NCBI RefSeq assembly: GCF_010548275.1
Contig: NZ_JAAGLT010000030.1
Location: 1 to 64,000 of the forward strand
DNA from: Streptomyces sp. SID12488
GTDB taxonomy: Bacteria > Actinomycetota > Actinomycetes > Streptomycetales > Streptomycetaceae
Length of the DNA stretch: 64,000 nt
Direction: 5' to 3'
Made by a program: the position numbers and the translations under genes. Under the pieces are notes generated by a model that was given only the letters and a program-made list of their open reading frames with translations, ran no database searches and was not told the DNA's origin. Shown one piece after another: positions 17,501 to 25,573 of the stretch. Numbering within the stretch: the first letter of the stretch is position 1; each line of letters begins with the position of its first letter.

Positions 17501-19306
17501 ATGGCCACTCCCCTGTCCCACACCTCTCCGTCCCCGATCAGGACCGTCGCCGTGGTCGGCCTCGGCACGATGGGCACCGGCATCGCCGAGGTCCTCACCC
17601 GCGCCGGCCGCGAGGTCGTCGGCATCGACATCAGCGAGGCCACGGCCGCGAAGGCCGTCACCGCGCTGGAGACCTCGACCGCCCGTGCCGTGGTGCGCGG
17701 CCGGCTCACCGAACAGGAGCGCGAGGATGTCCTCGCCCGCTTCCGCACCTCCACCGACCTGCGCGAGGCGGCCGACGCCGACCTGGTCATCGAGGTGGCG
17801 CCGGAGTCGTACGAGGTCAAGCACCAGATCTTCCGCGCCCTCGACGACATCGTGCGCCCGGAGACGATCCTCGCGACCGGCACCAACGCCCTCTCCGTCA
17901 CCCGCCTCGCCGCCGACTCGGCGCGCCCCGAGCGCGTTCTGGGCCTGCACTTCTTCAACCCGGCCCCGGCGATGAAGCTGGTCGAGGTGGTCTCGTCGGT
18001 GCTGACCGCGCCGCAGGCCGTCACCGCGGTCACCGATCTGGCGATCGAGCTCGGCAAGGAGCCCGTCGCGGTCGGCGACCGGCCCGGATTCGTCGCCGAC
18101 GGGCTGCTGTTCGGCTATCTCAACCAGGCCGCCGCGATGTACGAGGCGAAGTACGCCTCCCGCGAGGACATCGATGCGGCGATGCGGCTGGGCTGCGGGC
18201 TGCCCATGGGTCCGCTCGCCCTGCTCGACCTGATCGGCATCGACACGGCCCGTACGGTCCTGGAGGCCATGTACTCCGAGTCCCACGACCGGCTGCACGC
18301 CCCGGCCCCCATCCTCAAGCAGCTCAGCGAGGCGGGCCTGACGGGCAGGAAGACGGGGCGCGGCTTCTACTCCTACGAGGCGCCCGGCGGCGCGACGGTC
18401 GTGGCGGACGCGCTGACCCCGCCGGCCGACGCTCCCGAGACCGGCGGTCGCACCGTCCGCTCGGTGGGCGTCGCCGGCTCCGGCACGATGGCCTCCGGCA
18501 TCGCCGAGGTCTTCGCGAAGGCCGGGTACGCGGTGGTCCTCGCCGCCCGCAGCGAGGAGAAGGCCCAGACCGCCAAGGCCAGGATCGGCAAGTCGCTGGC
18601 CCGCTCCGTCGACAAGGGCCGCCTCACCGCCGAGGCCGCCGCCGAGACCCTGGACCGGATCACCGCGGCGGGCTCGTACGACGCCTTCGCGGACGTCGAT
18701 CTGGCCGTCGAGGCCGTCGCCGAGGACCTGGAGGTCAAGCAGCAGCTGTTCGCGACCCTGGACAAGGTCTGCAAGCCGGGCGCGGTGCTGGCCACCACCA
18801 CCTCCTCGCTGCCCGTCGTCGCGTGCGCCCGTGCCACCTCGCGTCCCGAGGACGTGATCGGCATGCACTTCTTCAACCCGGCGCCCGCGATGAAGCTGGT
18901 CGAGGTCGTCCGTACGGTGCTGACGGCCGACGACGTCCATTCAACGGTCCGTGAGGTCTGCGTCCGGATCAAGAAGCATGCCGTCGACTGCGGCGACCGG
19001 GCCGGATTCATCGTCAACGCACTGCTCTTCCCGTACCTCAACAACGCGATCAAGATGGTGCAGGAGCACTATGCGTCCCTTGACGACATCGACGCGGCGA
19101 TGAAGCTGGGCGGCGGCTACCCGATGGGCCCGTTCGAACTGCTGGACGTGGTCGGGCTGGATGTCTCCCTGGCCATCGAGAAGGTCCTGCACCGCGAGTT
19201 CCGTGACCCGGGTCTGGCCCCCGCGCCGCTCCTGGAGCACCTGGTGGCCGCGGGCTGCCTCGGCCGCAAGACGGGCCGCGGCTTCCGCGAATATGCCCGC
19301 CGCTGA
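17501..19306 (+). CDS. duplicated 3-hydroxybutyryl-CoA dehydrogenase
   Basis: A 601-aa protein made of two tandem 3-hydroxyacyl-CoA dehydrogenase units. Unit 1 has VAVVGLGTMGTGIAEVLTRA, LHFFNPAPAMKLVEVV and GLPMGPLALLDLIG. Unit 2 repeats these as VGVAGSGTMASGIAEVFAKA, MHFFNPAPAMKLVEVV and GYPMGPFELLDVVG. The catalytic His of HFFNP is kept in both. The enzyme interconverts acetoacetyl-CoA and 3-hydroxybutyryl-CoA, the entry step of the ethylmalonyl-CoA pathway and butyryl unit supply. The ATG at 17501 has GGAG 7 nt upstream; longer starts lack a ribosome site. It heads the pathway genes that follow, with a TetR gene between it and ccr. Confidence 0.93.
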   Translation: MATPLSHTSPSPIRTVAVVGLGTMGTGIAEVLTRAGREVVGIDISEATAAKAVTALETSTARAVVRGRLTEQEREDVLARFRTSTDLREAADADLVIEVAPESYEVKHQIFRALDDIVRPETILATGTNALSVTRLAADSARPERVLGLHFFNPAPAMKLVEVVSSVLTAPQAVTAVTDLAIELGKEPVAVGDRPGFVADGLLFGYLNQAAAMYEAKYASREDIDAAMRLGCGLPMGPLALLDLIGIDTARTVLEAMYSESHDRLHAPAPILKQLSEAGLTGRKTGRGFYSYEAPGGATVVADALTPPADAPETGGRTVRSVGVAGSGTMASGIAEVFAKAGYAVVLAARSEEKAQTAKARIGKSLARSVDKGRLTAEAAAETLDRITAAGSYDAFADVDLAVEAVAEDLEVKQQLFATLDKVCKPGAVLATTTSSLPVVACARATSRPEDVIGMHFFNPAPAMKLVEVVRTVLTADDVHSTVREVCVRIKKHAVDCGDRAGFIVNALLFPYLNNAIKMVQEHYASLDDIDAAMKLGGGYPMGPFELLDVVGLDVSLAIEKVLHREFRDPGLAPAPLLEHLVAAGCLGRKTGRGFREYARR

Positions 19307-19478
19307 CGGGGCCGGCGACTGGTCCGGGCCCGACTTCGGACAGGGGTTCGGGCGCGTTCCCGGGCATGACGAGGACTGGGGCGGCCTTCTCGACCCGGCC
19401 TCCCCGCCCCCGCCCGCCCTGGGCGGGGGTGATCCCGGACGTGCGCGCCACCCTGCGCGGATGCAGTACGTTCGGGTC

Positions 19479-20291
19479 ATGTCCCAGCCCGCCAAGTCCT
19501 CCCGTACCCCAGCCACGCCCGACGCGCCGGAGAGTGCCGCGGGCGGTCGCGCCGCCGCCCAGCGGCTCAAGATGCGCCGAGAGCTGGCGGCGGCGGCGAT
19601 GGAGCTGTTCTCGACCAAGGGCTACGAAGGCACCACCGTCGACGAGATCGCGGCCAGGGCCGGCGTGGCCCGCCGCACCTTCTTCCGGCACTTCCGTTCC
19701 AAGGAAGAGGCGATCTTCCCGGACCACGACGACACGTTGATCCGGGCCGAGGCGGTGCTGAACGCGGCGCCGGCGCACGAGCATCCGCTCGACACCGTGT
19801 GCCGGGGCATCAAGGAAGTCATGAAGATGTACGCGGCCCGGCCGGAGATCTCGGTCGCCCGCTACAAGCTGACGCGCGAGGTCCCCACCCTGCGGGAGGC
19901 GGAGATCGCGTCGGTCGCCCGCTACGAGCGTCTCTTCACCCGCTATCTCCTTGGCCACTTCGACGAGCACGCCCACGACGACGACGCGAACGACGATCCG
20001 CTGCTGGCCGAGGTCGCCGCGTCGGCCGTGGTCACCGCCCACAACCACGTCCTGCGGCGCTGGCTGCGGGCGGGCGGCCAGGGCGACGTCGAGGCACAGC
20101 TCGACCACGCGTTCGGGATCGTACGGAAGACCTTCGTCACGGGCATCGTGGCCGGGCGTGACACCGCCACCCGGAGCGTTCCGGCCTCGGTGGCCTCGCA
20201 GGGAGAGGTGCTGGTCGCCGTGGCGCGGACCGACGCCCCCCTCGACGAGGTGATGCGCACCATCGAACAGGCGCTCAAGGAACGGTCGTAG
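19479..20291 (+). CDS. TetR family transcriptional regulator
   Basis: A 270-aa regulator with an N-terminal TetR HTH: AAAAMELFSTKGYEGTTVDE, IAARAGVARRTFFRHFRSKE, then EAIFPDH. The C-terminal helical domain includes the acidic stretch HAHDDDANDD. I start at the ATG at 19479. The ATG has no ribosome site and lies about 7 nt after TACGTT, so the message may be leaderless. It lies between the hydroxyacyl-CoA dehydrogenase and ccr genes on the same strand, so it probably senses an acyl-CoA and controls this operon. Candidate operators are the inverted repeats at 17192-17212 and 20436-20471 (inference). Confidence 0.9.
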   Translation: MSQPAKSSRTPATPDAPESAAGGRAAAQRLKMRRELAAAAMELFSTKGYEGTTVDEIAARAGVARRTFFRHFRSKEEAIFPDHDDTLIRAEAVLNAAPAHEHPLDTVCRGIKEVMKMYAARPEISVARYKLTREVPTLREAEIASVARYERLFTRYLLGHFDEHAHDDDANDDPLLAEVAASAVVTAHNHVLRRWLRAGGQGDVEAQLDHAFGIVRKTFVTGIVAGRDTATRSVPASVASQGEVLVAVARTDAPLDEVMRTIEQALKERS

Positions 20292-20316
20292 GACATAAGA
20301 GCCGTACGTACGGAAC

Positions 20317-20345
20317 AGGCGGGTCGCAGAAATCGCGGCCCGCCT
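20317..20345 (+). terminator. hairpin terminator after the TetR gene
   Basis: AGGCGGGTCGC at 20317-20327 pairs with GCGGCCCGCCT at 20335-20345 (11 bp including one G-U) around a 7-nt loop. The sequence CTTCTGT follows. It separates the TetR gene from the ccr promoter. Confidence 0.75.
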
Positions 20346-20435
20346 CTTCTGTGCCCCGCGAGGGCTACTCCTCAGTAGCCTTTGATCGATCATCGCTCAT
20401 TTGTTACGTAAAGATTTCACCTGAGGCCATTTTCT

Positions 20436-20477
20436 GGCACTCAGTGCCTTGTCACCTGACACGGGGTGTCATACCTT
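20436..20477 (+). promoter_or_regulatory. ccr promoter with two palindromic operators
   Basis: A -35 box TTGTCA (20449-20454) and a -10 box TACCTT (20472-20477) are separated by exactly 17 bp. The spacer contains the palindrome TGACAC-GGG-GTGTCA (20457-20471). A second palindrome, GGCAC-TCA-GTGCC (20436-20448), abuts the -35 box. A protein bound to either would block or recruit RNA polymerase. The predicted start point is near 20484, leaving a 5' leader of about 220 nt. Confidence 0.65.
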
Positions 20478-20488
20478 GAAGGTGTCCG

Positions 20489-20561
20489 GGCGGCCGGCGT
20501 GCAGAGACCATTCGTACGTCGGCTGTCCCCGCAAACCCACGTGTTTGCGCGCCCGGCCGCC
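20489..20561 (+). promoter_or_regulatory. structured 5' leader of ccr
   Basis: Just after the predicted transcription start, GGCGGCCGG (20489-20497) pairs perfectly with CCGGCCGCC (20553-20561). Inside this closed domain is a second hairpin, CGCAAAC (20530-20536) with GTTTGCG (20543-20549), around CCACGT. About 140 nt of less structured, AC-rich leader follow before the GTG start. No known riboswitch consensus was recognised; a cobalamin box is not present. Confidence 0.45.
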
Positions 20562-20704
20562 TGCGTCACAGGCAACCTCCCGCGCCACCACGCGCTGCCG
20601 AAGCACCACCCGCCGAACCGACGGCACGTCTCACCCAACCCTCAGCAGTACCGACGTAACCCTCAGCGTCTTCCCTCGAGACGCCATTCGCCGGAGGCAA
20701 CACC

Positions 20705-22048
20705 GTGACCGTGAAGGACATCCTGGACGCGATCCAGTCGCCGGAGTCGACTCCGGCCGATTTCGCCGCTCTGCCGCTCCCCGAGTCGTACCGTGCCATC
20801 ACCGTGCACAAGGACGAGACGGACATGTTCGCGGGCCTCGAAACCCGCGACAAGGACCCCCGCAAGTCGATCCACCTGGACGACGTCCCGGTGCCGGAAC
20901 TCGGCCCGGGCGAAGCCCTGGTGGCCGTCATGGCCTCCTCGGTCAACTACAACTCGGTCTGGACGTCGATCTTCGAGCCGATGTCGACCTTCGGCTTCCT
21001 GGAGCGTTACGGCAGGCTCAGCGAGCTCACCAAGCGCCACGACCTGCCGTACCACATCATCGGTTCCGACCTCGCGGGCGTCGTCCTGCGCACCGGTCCC
21101 GGCGTCAACTCCTGGAAGCCCGGAGACGAGGTCGTCGCGCACTGCCTGTCGGTGGAGCTGGAGTCCTCCGACGGGCACAACGACACGATGCTCGACCCCG
21201 AACAGCGCATCTGGGGCTTCGAGACGAACTTCGGCGGCCTCGCCGAGATCGCCCTCGTCAAGTCCAACCAGCTGATGCCCAAGCCGGACCACCTGAGCTG
21301 GGAGGAGGCCGCCGCACCCGGGCTGGTCAACTCCACCGCGTACCGCCAGCTGGTGTCGCGCAACGGCGCCGGGATGAAGCAGGGCGACAACGTCCTCATC
21401 TGGGGCGCGAGCGGCGGGCTCGGCTCGTACGCCACGCAGTTCGCGCTGGCCGGCGGCGCCAACCCCATCTGTGTCGTCTCCAGCGAACAGAAGGCGGACA
21501 TCTGCCGGGCGATGGGCGCCGACGCGATCATCGACCGCAACGCCGAGGACTACAAGTTCTGGGCGGACGAGCACCACCAGGACCCGCGCGAGTGGAAGCG
21601 GTTCGGCAAGCGCATCCGCGAGCTGACCGGCGGCGAGGACGTGGACATCGTCTTCGAGCACCCCGGCCGCGAGACCTTCGGCGCCTCCGTCTACGTCACC
21701 CGCAAGGGCGGCACCATCGTCACCTGCGCCTCCACCTCGGGCTTCAACCACGAGTACGACAACCGCTACCTGTGGATGTCCCTCAAGCGCATCATCGGCT
21801 CGCACTTCGCCAACTACCGCGAGGCCTGGGAGGCCAACCGGCTGGTCGCCAAGGGCAAGATCCACCCGACGCTCTCCAAGGTGTACTCCCTGGAGGAGAC
21901 CGGGCAGGCCGCCCACGACGTCCACCGCAACGCCCACCAGGGCAAGGTCGGCGTCCTGTGCCTCGCCCCCGAGGAGGGCCTCGGTGTGCGCGACGAGGAG
22001 AAGCGCGCCCAGCACATCGACGCCATCAACCGCTTCCGGAACATCTGA
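20705..22048 (+). CDS. ccr: crotonyl-CoA carboxylase/reductase
   Basis: A 447-aa member of the medium-chain dehydrogenase/reductase family. It reductively carboxylates crotonyl-CoA to ethylmalonyl-CoA with NADPH and CO2, the key step of the ethylmalonyl-CoA pathway and a source of polyketide extender units. Supporting sequence: the long N-terminus (SYRAITVHKDETDMFAGLE), MASSVNYNSVWTSIFEPMST, the Rossmann motif WGASGGLGSYATQFAL, and FEHPGRETFGASVYVTRKGG. It starts at a GTG with GGAGG 7-8 nt upstream. Length and motifs agree with Streptomyces Ccr proteins. It is followed after 15 bp by ecm. Confidence 0.97.
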   Translation: MTVKDILDAIQSPESTPADFAALPLPESYRAITVHKDETDMFAGLETRDKDPRKSIHLDDVPVPELGPGEALVAVMASSVNYNSVWTSIFEPMSTFGFLERYGRLSELTKRHDLPYHIIGSDLAGVVLRTGPGVNSWKPGDEVVAHCLSVELESSDGHNDTMLDPEQRIWGFETNFGGLAEIALVKSNQLMPKPDHLSWEEAAAPGLVNSTAYRQLVSRNGAGMKQGDNVLIWGASGGLGSYATQFALAGGANPICVVSSEQKADICRAMGADAIIDRNAEDYKFWADEHHQDPREWKRFGKRIRELTGGEDVDIVFEHPGRETFGASVYVTRKGGTIVTCASTSGFNHEYDNRYLWMSLKRIIGSHFANYREAWEANRLVAKGKIHPTLSKVYSLEETGQAAHDVHRNAHQGKVGVLCLAPEEGLGVRDEEKRAQHIDAINRFRNI

Positions 22049-22063
22049 GACCGGAGGTCATCG

Positions 22064-24091
22064 ATGACTGAGCGTCAGAAGGACCGGCCGTGGCTCATGC
22101 GCACGTACGCCGGTCACTCCACGGCCGAGGCGTCCAACGAGTTGTACCGGCGCAATCTCGCCAAGGGCCAGACAGGTCTGTCGGTGGCCTTCGACCTGCC
22201 GACCCAGACCGGGTACGACCCCGACCACATCCTCGCCCGCGGCGAGGTCGGCCGGGTCGGCGTCCCCGTCTCGCACCTCGGTGACATGCGCCGGCTGTTC
22301 CAGGAGATCCCCCTGGACCAGATGAACACCTCGATGACGATCAACGCCACCGCCATGTGGCTGCTGGCGCTCTACCAGGTCGTCGCCGAGGAGCAGGGTG
22401 TCGACATCACCACGCTCCAGGGGACGACCCAGAACGACATCGTCAAGGAGTACCTGTCGAGGGGCACGCATGTGTTCCCCCCGGGACCCTCGCTCCGGCT
22501 GACGACCGACATGATCTGCTACACGGTCAACCACATCCCCAAGTGGAACCCGATCAACATATGCAGCTACCACCTCCAGGAGGCGGGGGCGACCCCGGTC
22601 CAGGAGATCGCGTACGCGATGTCGACGGCCGTCGCGGTGCTGGACGCCGTACGGGACTCGGGGCAGGTGCCCGCCGAGAAGTTCGGTGATGTCGTCGCCC
22701 GTATCTCCTTCTTCGTGAACGCGGGCGTCCGGTTCATCGAGGAGATGTGCAAGATGCGGGCGTTCGGGCGGATCTGGGACCAGGTCACGCGCGAGCGGTA
22801 CGGCATCGAGAACCCCAAGCAGCGGCGCTTCCGGTACGGCGTACAGGTCAACTCCCTCGGGCTGACCGAGGCGCAGCCGGAGAACAACGTCCAGCGGATC
22901 GTGCTGGAGATGCTGGCGGTGACCCTCTCGAAGGACGCACGCGCGCGTGCCGTGCAGCTCCCCGCGTGGAACGAGGCGCTGGGACTTCCCCGGCCCTGGG
23001 ACCAGCAGTGGTCGCTGCGGATGCAGCAGGTGCTCGCCTACGAGAGCGATCTGCTGGAGTACGAGGACATCTTCGCCGGGTCGCACGTCGTCGAGGCGAA
23101 GGTCGCCGAGCTGGTCGAGGAGTCGCTCGCCGAGATCGGCCGTATCGAGGAGATGGGCGGCGCGATGGCCGCCGTCGAGTCGGGCTATCTGAAGTCGAAC
23201 CTCGTCGCCTCGCACGCCGAGCGGCGGGCCCGTATCGAGTCCGGTCAAGAGAAGATCGTGGGCGTCAACATCTTCGAGTCGACCGAGCCGAACCCGCTCA
23301 CGGCCGACCTCGACGCGGCGATCCAGACGGTCGACCCGGCCGTCGAGGCCCAGGTGACGTCGGCGCTCCAGGGCTGGCGCGACACGCGCTACCAGCCCCC
23401 CTTCAACCACCCGCGCCCCTGCAAGGCGCTGGAGCGGCTGAAGGAAGCCGCGAAGGGCACCGACAACCTCATGGAGGCCACCCTGGAGTGCGCCCGCGCC
23501 GGCGTCACGACCGGCGAGTGGGCCGGGGCCCTGCGCGAGGTGTTCGGGGAGTTCCGGGCACCGACCGGTGTCTCGTCCGCGCCGGTCGCGGTGGCCGCCG
23601 CCGAGGGCACCGGGCTGGCGCTGGTCCGCCGCAAGGTGGAGATCACGGCGCGGGAGATGGGCGTCGGCAAGCTCCGTTTCCTGGTCGGCAAGCCGGGTCT
23701 GGACGGGCACTCCAACGGCGCCGAGCAGATCGCCGTGCGGGCCCGCGACGCCGGCTTCGAGGTGGTCTACCAGGGCATCCGGCTCACCCCGGAGCAGATC
23801 GTGGACGCGGCGATCGCCGAGGACGTGCACGGCGTGGGCCTGTCCATCCTGTCCGGATCGCACGCCCAGCTGGTGCCGGACGTGCTGGAACGGCTCCGTG
23901 TGGCCGGTGCCACAGACGTACCTGTCATCGCCGGTGGGATCATCCCCCATGGTGACGCCGAAAAGCTCAGGGCTGCGGGCGTGGCCGCGGTCTTCACCCC
24001 GAAGGACTTCGACATCACCGGAATCATCGGCCGCATAGTCGACGAGATCCGGAAAGCGAACAAGCTCGACCCCCTGGAGGTCCCCGCATGA
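22064..24091 (+). CDS. ecm: ethylmalonyl-CoA mutase (B12-dependent)
   Basis: A 675-aa coenzyme-B12 mutase once called MeaA, converting ethylmalonyl-CoA to methylsuccinyl-CoA. The N-terminal barrel begins with RPWLMRTYAGHSTAEASNEL and includes GLSVAFDLPTQTGYDPDH and TLQGTTQNDIVKEYLSRGT. The C-terminal cobalamin domain has the base-off motif LDGHSNG (DxHxxG), followed by GLSILSGSHAQLVPDVL and VIAGGIIP. The gene lies directly behind ccr and its stop overlaps the lyase gene. The context favours ethylmalonyl- over methylmalonyl-CoA mutase. Confidence 0.95.
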   Translation: MTERQKDRPWLMRTYAGHSTAEASNELYRRNLAKGQTGLSVAFDLPTQTGYDPDHILARGEVGRVGVPVSHLGDMRRLFQEIPLDQMNTSMTINATAMWLLALYQVVAEEQGVDITTLQGTTQNDIVKEYLSRGTHVFPPGPSLRLTTDMICYTVNHIPKWNPINICSYHLQEAGATPVQEIAYAMSTAVAVLDAVRDSGQVPAEKFGDVVARISFFVNAGVRFIEEMCKMRAFGRIWDQVTRERYGIENPKQRRFRYGVQVNSLGLTEAQPENNVQRIVLEMLAVTLSKDARARAVQLPAWNEALGLPRPWDQQWSLRMQQVLAYESDLLEYEDIFAGSHVVEAKVAELVEESLAEIGRIEEMGGAMAAVESGYLKSNLVASHAERRARIESGQEKIVGVNIFESTEPNPLTADLDAAIQTVDPAVEAQVTSALQGWRDTRYQPPFNHPRPCKALERLKEAAKGTDNLMEATLECARAGVTTGEWAGALREVFGEFRAPTGVSSAPVAVAAAEGTGLALVRRKVEITAREMGVGKLRFLVGKPGLDGHSNGAEQIAVRARDAGFEVVYQGIRLTPEQIVDAAIAEDVHGVGLSILSGSHAQLVPDVLERLRVAGATDVPVIAGGIIPHGDAEKLRAAGVAAVFTPKDFDITGIIGRIVDEIRKANKLDPLEVPA

Positions 24092-25053
24092 CCACGCCCC
24101 TCAACCGTCTGCGTCCGCGACGCTCCTGTCTCGCGGTCCCCGGGAGCAACCCCCGTTTCCTGGAGAAGGCCCAGGGTCTGCCGGCCGACCAGGTCTTCCT
24201 GGACCTGGAGGACGCGTGCGCCCCGCTGGCCAAGCCCGAGGCGCGGCACACCATCGTCAAGTTCCTCAACGAGGGCGACTGGACGGGCAAGACGAGGGTC
24301 GTGCGCGTCAACGACTGGACGACCGAGTGGACGTACCGCGATGTCGTGACGGTGGTCGAGGGCGCGGGCCCGAATCTCGACTGCATCATGCTGCCGAAGG
24401 TGCAGACCGCCCAGCAGGTCGTCGCGCTGGACCTGCTCCTCACCCAGATCGAGAAGACGATGGGCTTCGAGGTCGGCAGGATCGGCATCGAGGCGCAGAT
24501 CGAGAACGCCCAGGGCCTCAACAACGTCAACGAGATCGCCACGGCGTCCCCGCGCGTCGAGACGATCATCTTCGGCCCGGCCGACTTCATGGCGTCGATC
24601 AACATGAAGTCGCTCGTCGTGGGTGAGCAGCCGCCCGGTTACCCGGCGGACGCCTACCACTACATCCTGATGAAGATCCTGATGGCCGCCCGCGCCAACA
24701 ACCTCCAGGCGATCGACGGCCCCTACCTGCAGATCCGCAACGTCGACGGGTACCGCGAGGTCGCCCGGCGTGCCGCCGCCCTCGGTTTCGACGGCAAGTG
24801 GGTGCTGCACCCGGGCCAGGTCGAGGCGTCCAACGAGATCTTCTCCCCCTCGCAGGAGGACTTCGACCACGCCGAGCTGATCCTCGACGCGTACGAGTAC
24901 TACACGTCCGAGGCGGGCGGCAAGAAGGGCTCCGCGATGATCGGCGACGAGATGATCGACGAGGCGAGCCGCAAGATGGCCCTGGTCATCTCGGGCAAGG
25001 GTCGCGCGGCCGGCATGCGGCGCACCTCCAAGTTCGAAGCCCCGGAGGCCTGA
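24088..25053 (+). CDS. mcl: CitE-like (3S)-malyl-CoA / beta-methylmalyl-CoA lyase
   Basis: A 321-aa HpcH/HpaI aldolase-fold lyase. Signatures are RRSCLAVPGSNPRFLEKAQG, the metal-binding VFLDLEDACAP, the substrate-binding RVNDW, LPKVQTAQQVV and IEAQIENAQGLNNVNEI. In the ethylmalonyl-CoA pathway it cleaves beta-methylmalyl-CoA to propionyl-CoA and glyoxylate, and can act on malyl-CoA. It overlaps the mutase stop (ATGA) and precedes the hydratase by 5 bp, so it is in the operon. Assignment to this step rests on context as well as family. Confidence 0.9.
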   Translation: MTTPLNRLRPRRSCLAVPGSNPRFLEKAQGLPADQVFLDLEDACAPLAKPEARHTIVKFLNEGDWTGKTRVVRVNDWTTEWTYRDVVTVVEGAGPNLDCIMLPKVQTAQQVVALDLLLTQIEKTMGFEVGRIGIEAQIENAQGLNNVNEIATASPRVETIIFGPADFMASINMKSLVVGEQPPGYPADAYHYILMKILMAARANNLQAIDGPYLQIRNVDGYREVARRAAALGFDGKWVLHPGQVEASNEIFSPSQEDFDHAELILDAYEYYTSEAGGKKGSAMIGDEMIDEASRKMALVISGKGRAAGMRRTSKFEAPEA

Positions 25054-25058
25054 GCACC

Positions 25059-25571
25059 ATGCAGTTCGGACGCACCTACGAGGAGTTCGAGGTCGGGGCG
25101 GTCTACAAGCACTGGCCCGGAAAGACCGTCACGGAGTACGACGACCATCTGTTCTGCCTCCTGACGATGAACCACCACCCGCTCCACATGGACGCCAACT
25201 ACGCGGAGAACACGACCGACTTCGGCAAGAACGTCGTCGTGGGGAACTACATCTACTCGCTCCTGCTGGGCATGTCCGTGCCGGACGTGTCGGGCAAGGC
25301 GATCGCGAACCTGGAGGTCGAGTCGCTGAAGCACGTGGCGCCGACCTTCCACGGCGACACGATCTACGGCGAGACCACGGTCCTCGACAAGACGCCCTCC
25401 CGGTCGAAGAACGACCGCGGGATCGTCTACGTGGAGACCAAGGGCTACAAGCAGGACGGCACGCTGGTCTGTGTGTTCCGCCGCAAGGTGATGGTGCCGA
25501 CCGAGACGTACATCAAGGAGCGCGGCGGCGAGCAGCCCGGCCGCCCCGAGCTCAAGGAACAGGTGAAGTAG
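25059..25571 (+). CDS. MaoC-like hydratase (probable mesaconyl-CoA hydratase)
   Basis: A 170-aa single hot-dog-fold protein of the MaoC family. It begins GRTYEEFEVGAVYKHWPGKT, and the hydratase motif region is FCLLTMNHHPLHMDANYAE followed by FGKNVVVGNYIYSLLLGMS. In the ethylmalonyl-CoA pathway mesaconyl-CoA hydratase forms beta-methylmalyl-CoA. The proteobacterial enzyme is about twice this length (double hot-dog), so this short form would act as a dimer or have a slightly different role. GGAGG lies 10 nt before the ATG. It is followed after 2 bp by the dehydrogenase gene. Confidence 0.85.
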   Translation: MQFGRTYEEFEVGAVYKHWPGKTVTEYDDHLFCLLTMNHHPLHMDANYAENTTDFGKNVVVGNYIYSLLLGMSVPDVSGKAIANLEVESLKHVAPTFHGDTIYGETTVLDKTPSRSKNDRGIVYVETKGYKQDGTLVCVFRRKVMVPTETYIKERGGEQPGRPELKEQVK

Positions 25572-25573
25572 CC

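Noticed and set aside
20436..20448. CIRCE-type heat-shock (HrcA) element
   Set aside because: GGCAC-TCA-GTGCC resembles a CIRCE half-site, but the 3-bp spacer and lack of the 9-bp-arm, 9-bp-spacer structure exclude it.
20484..20704. Cobalamin riboswitch upstream of ccr-ecm
   Set aside because: The leader is structured and precedes a B12-dependent enzyme, but I find neither the conserved B12-box nor the core helices of that riboswitch class.
22058..23950. 630-codon minus-strand ORF opposite ecm
   Set aside because: Antisense shadow of the mutase gene; the plus-strand product has full family motifs. Similar shadows occur opposite hbd (17435-18940), the ferritin-like gene (1590-3155) and the GH13 gene (3949-5676).
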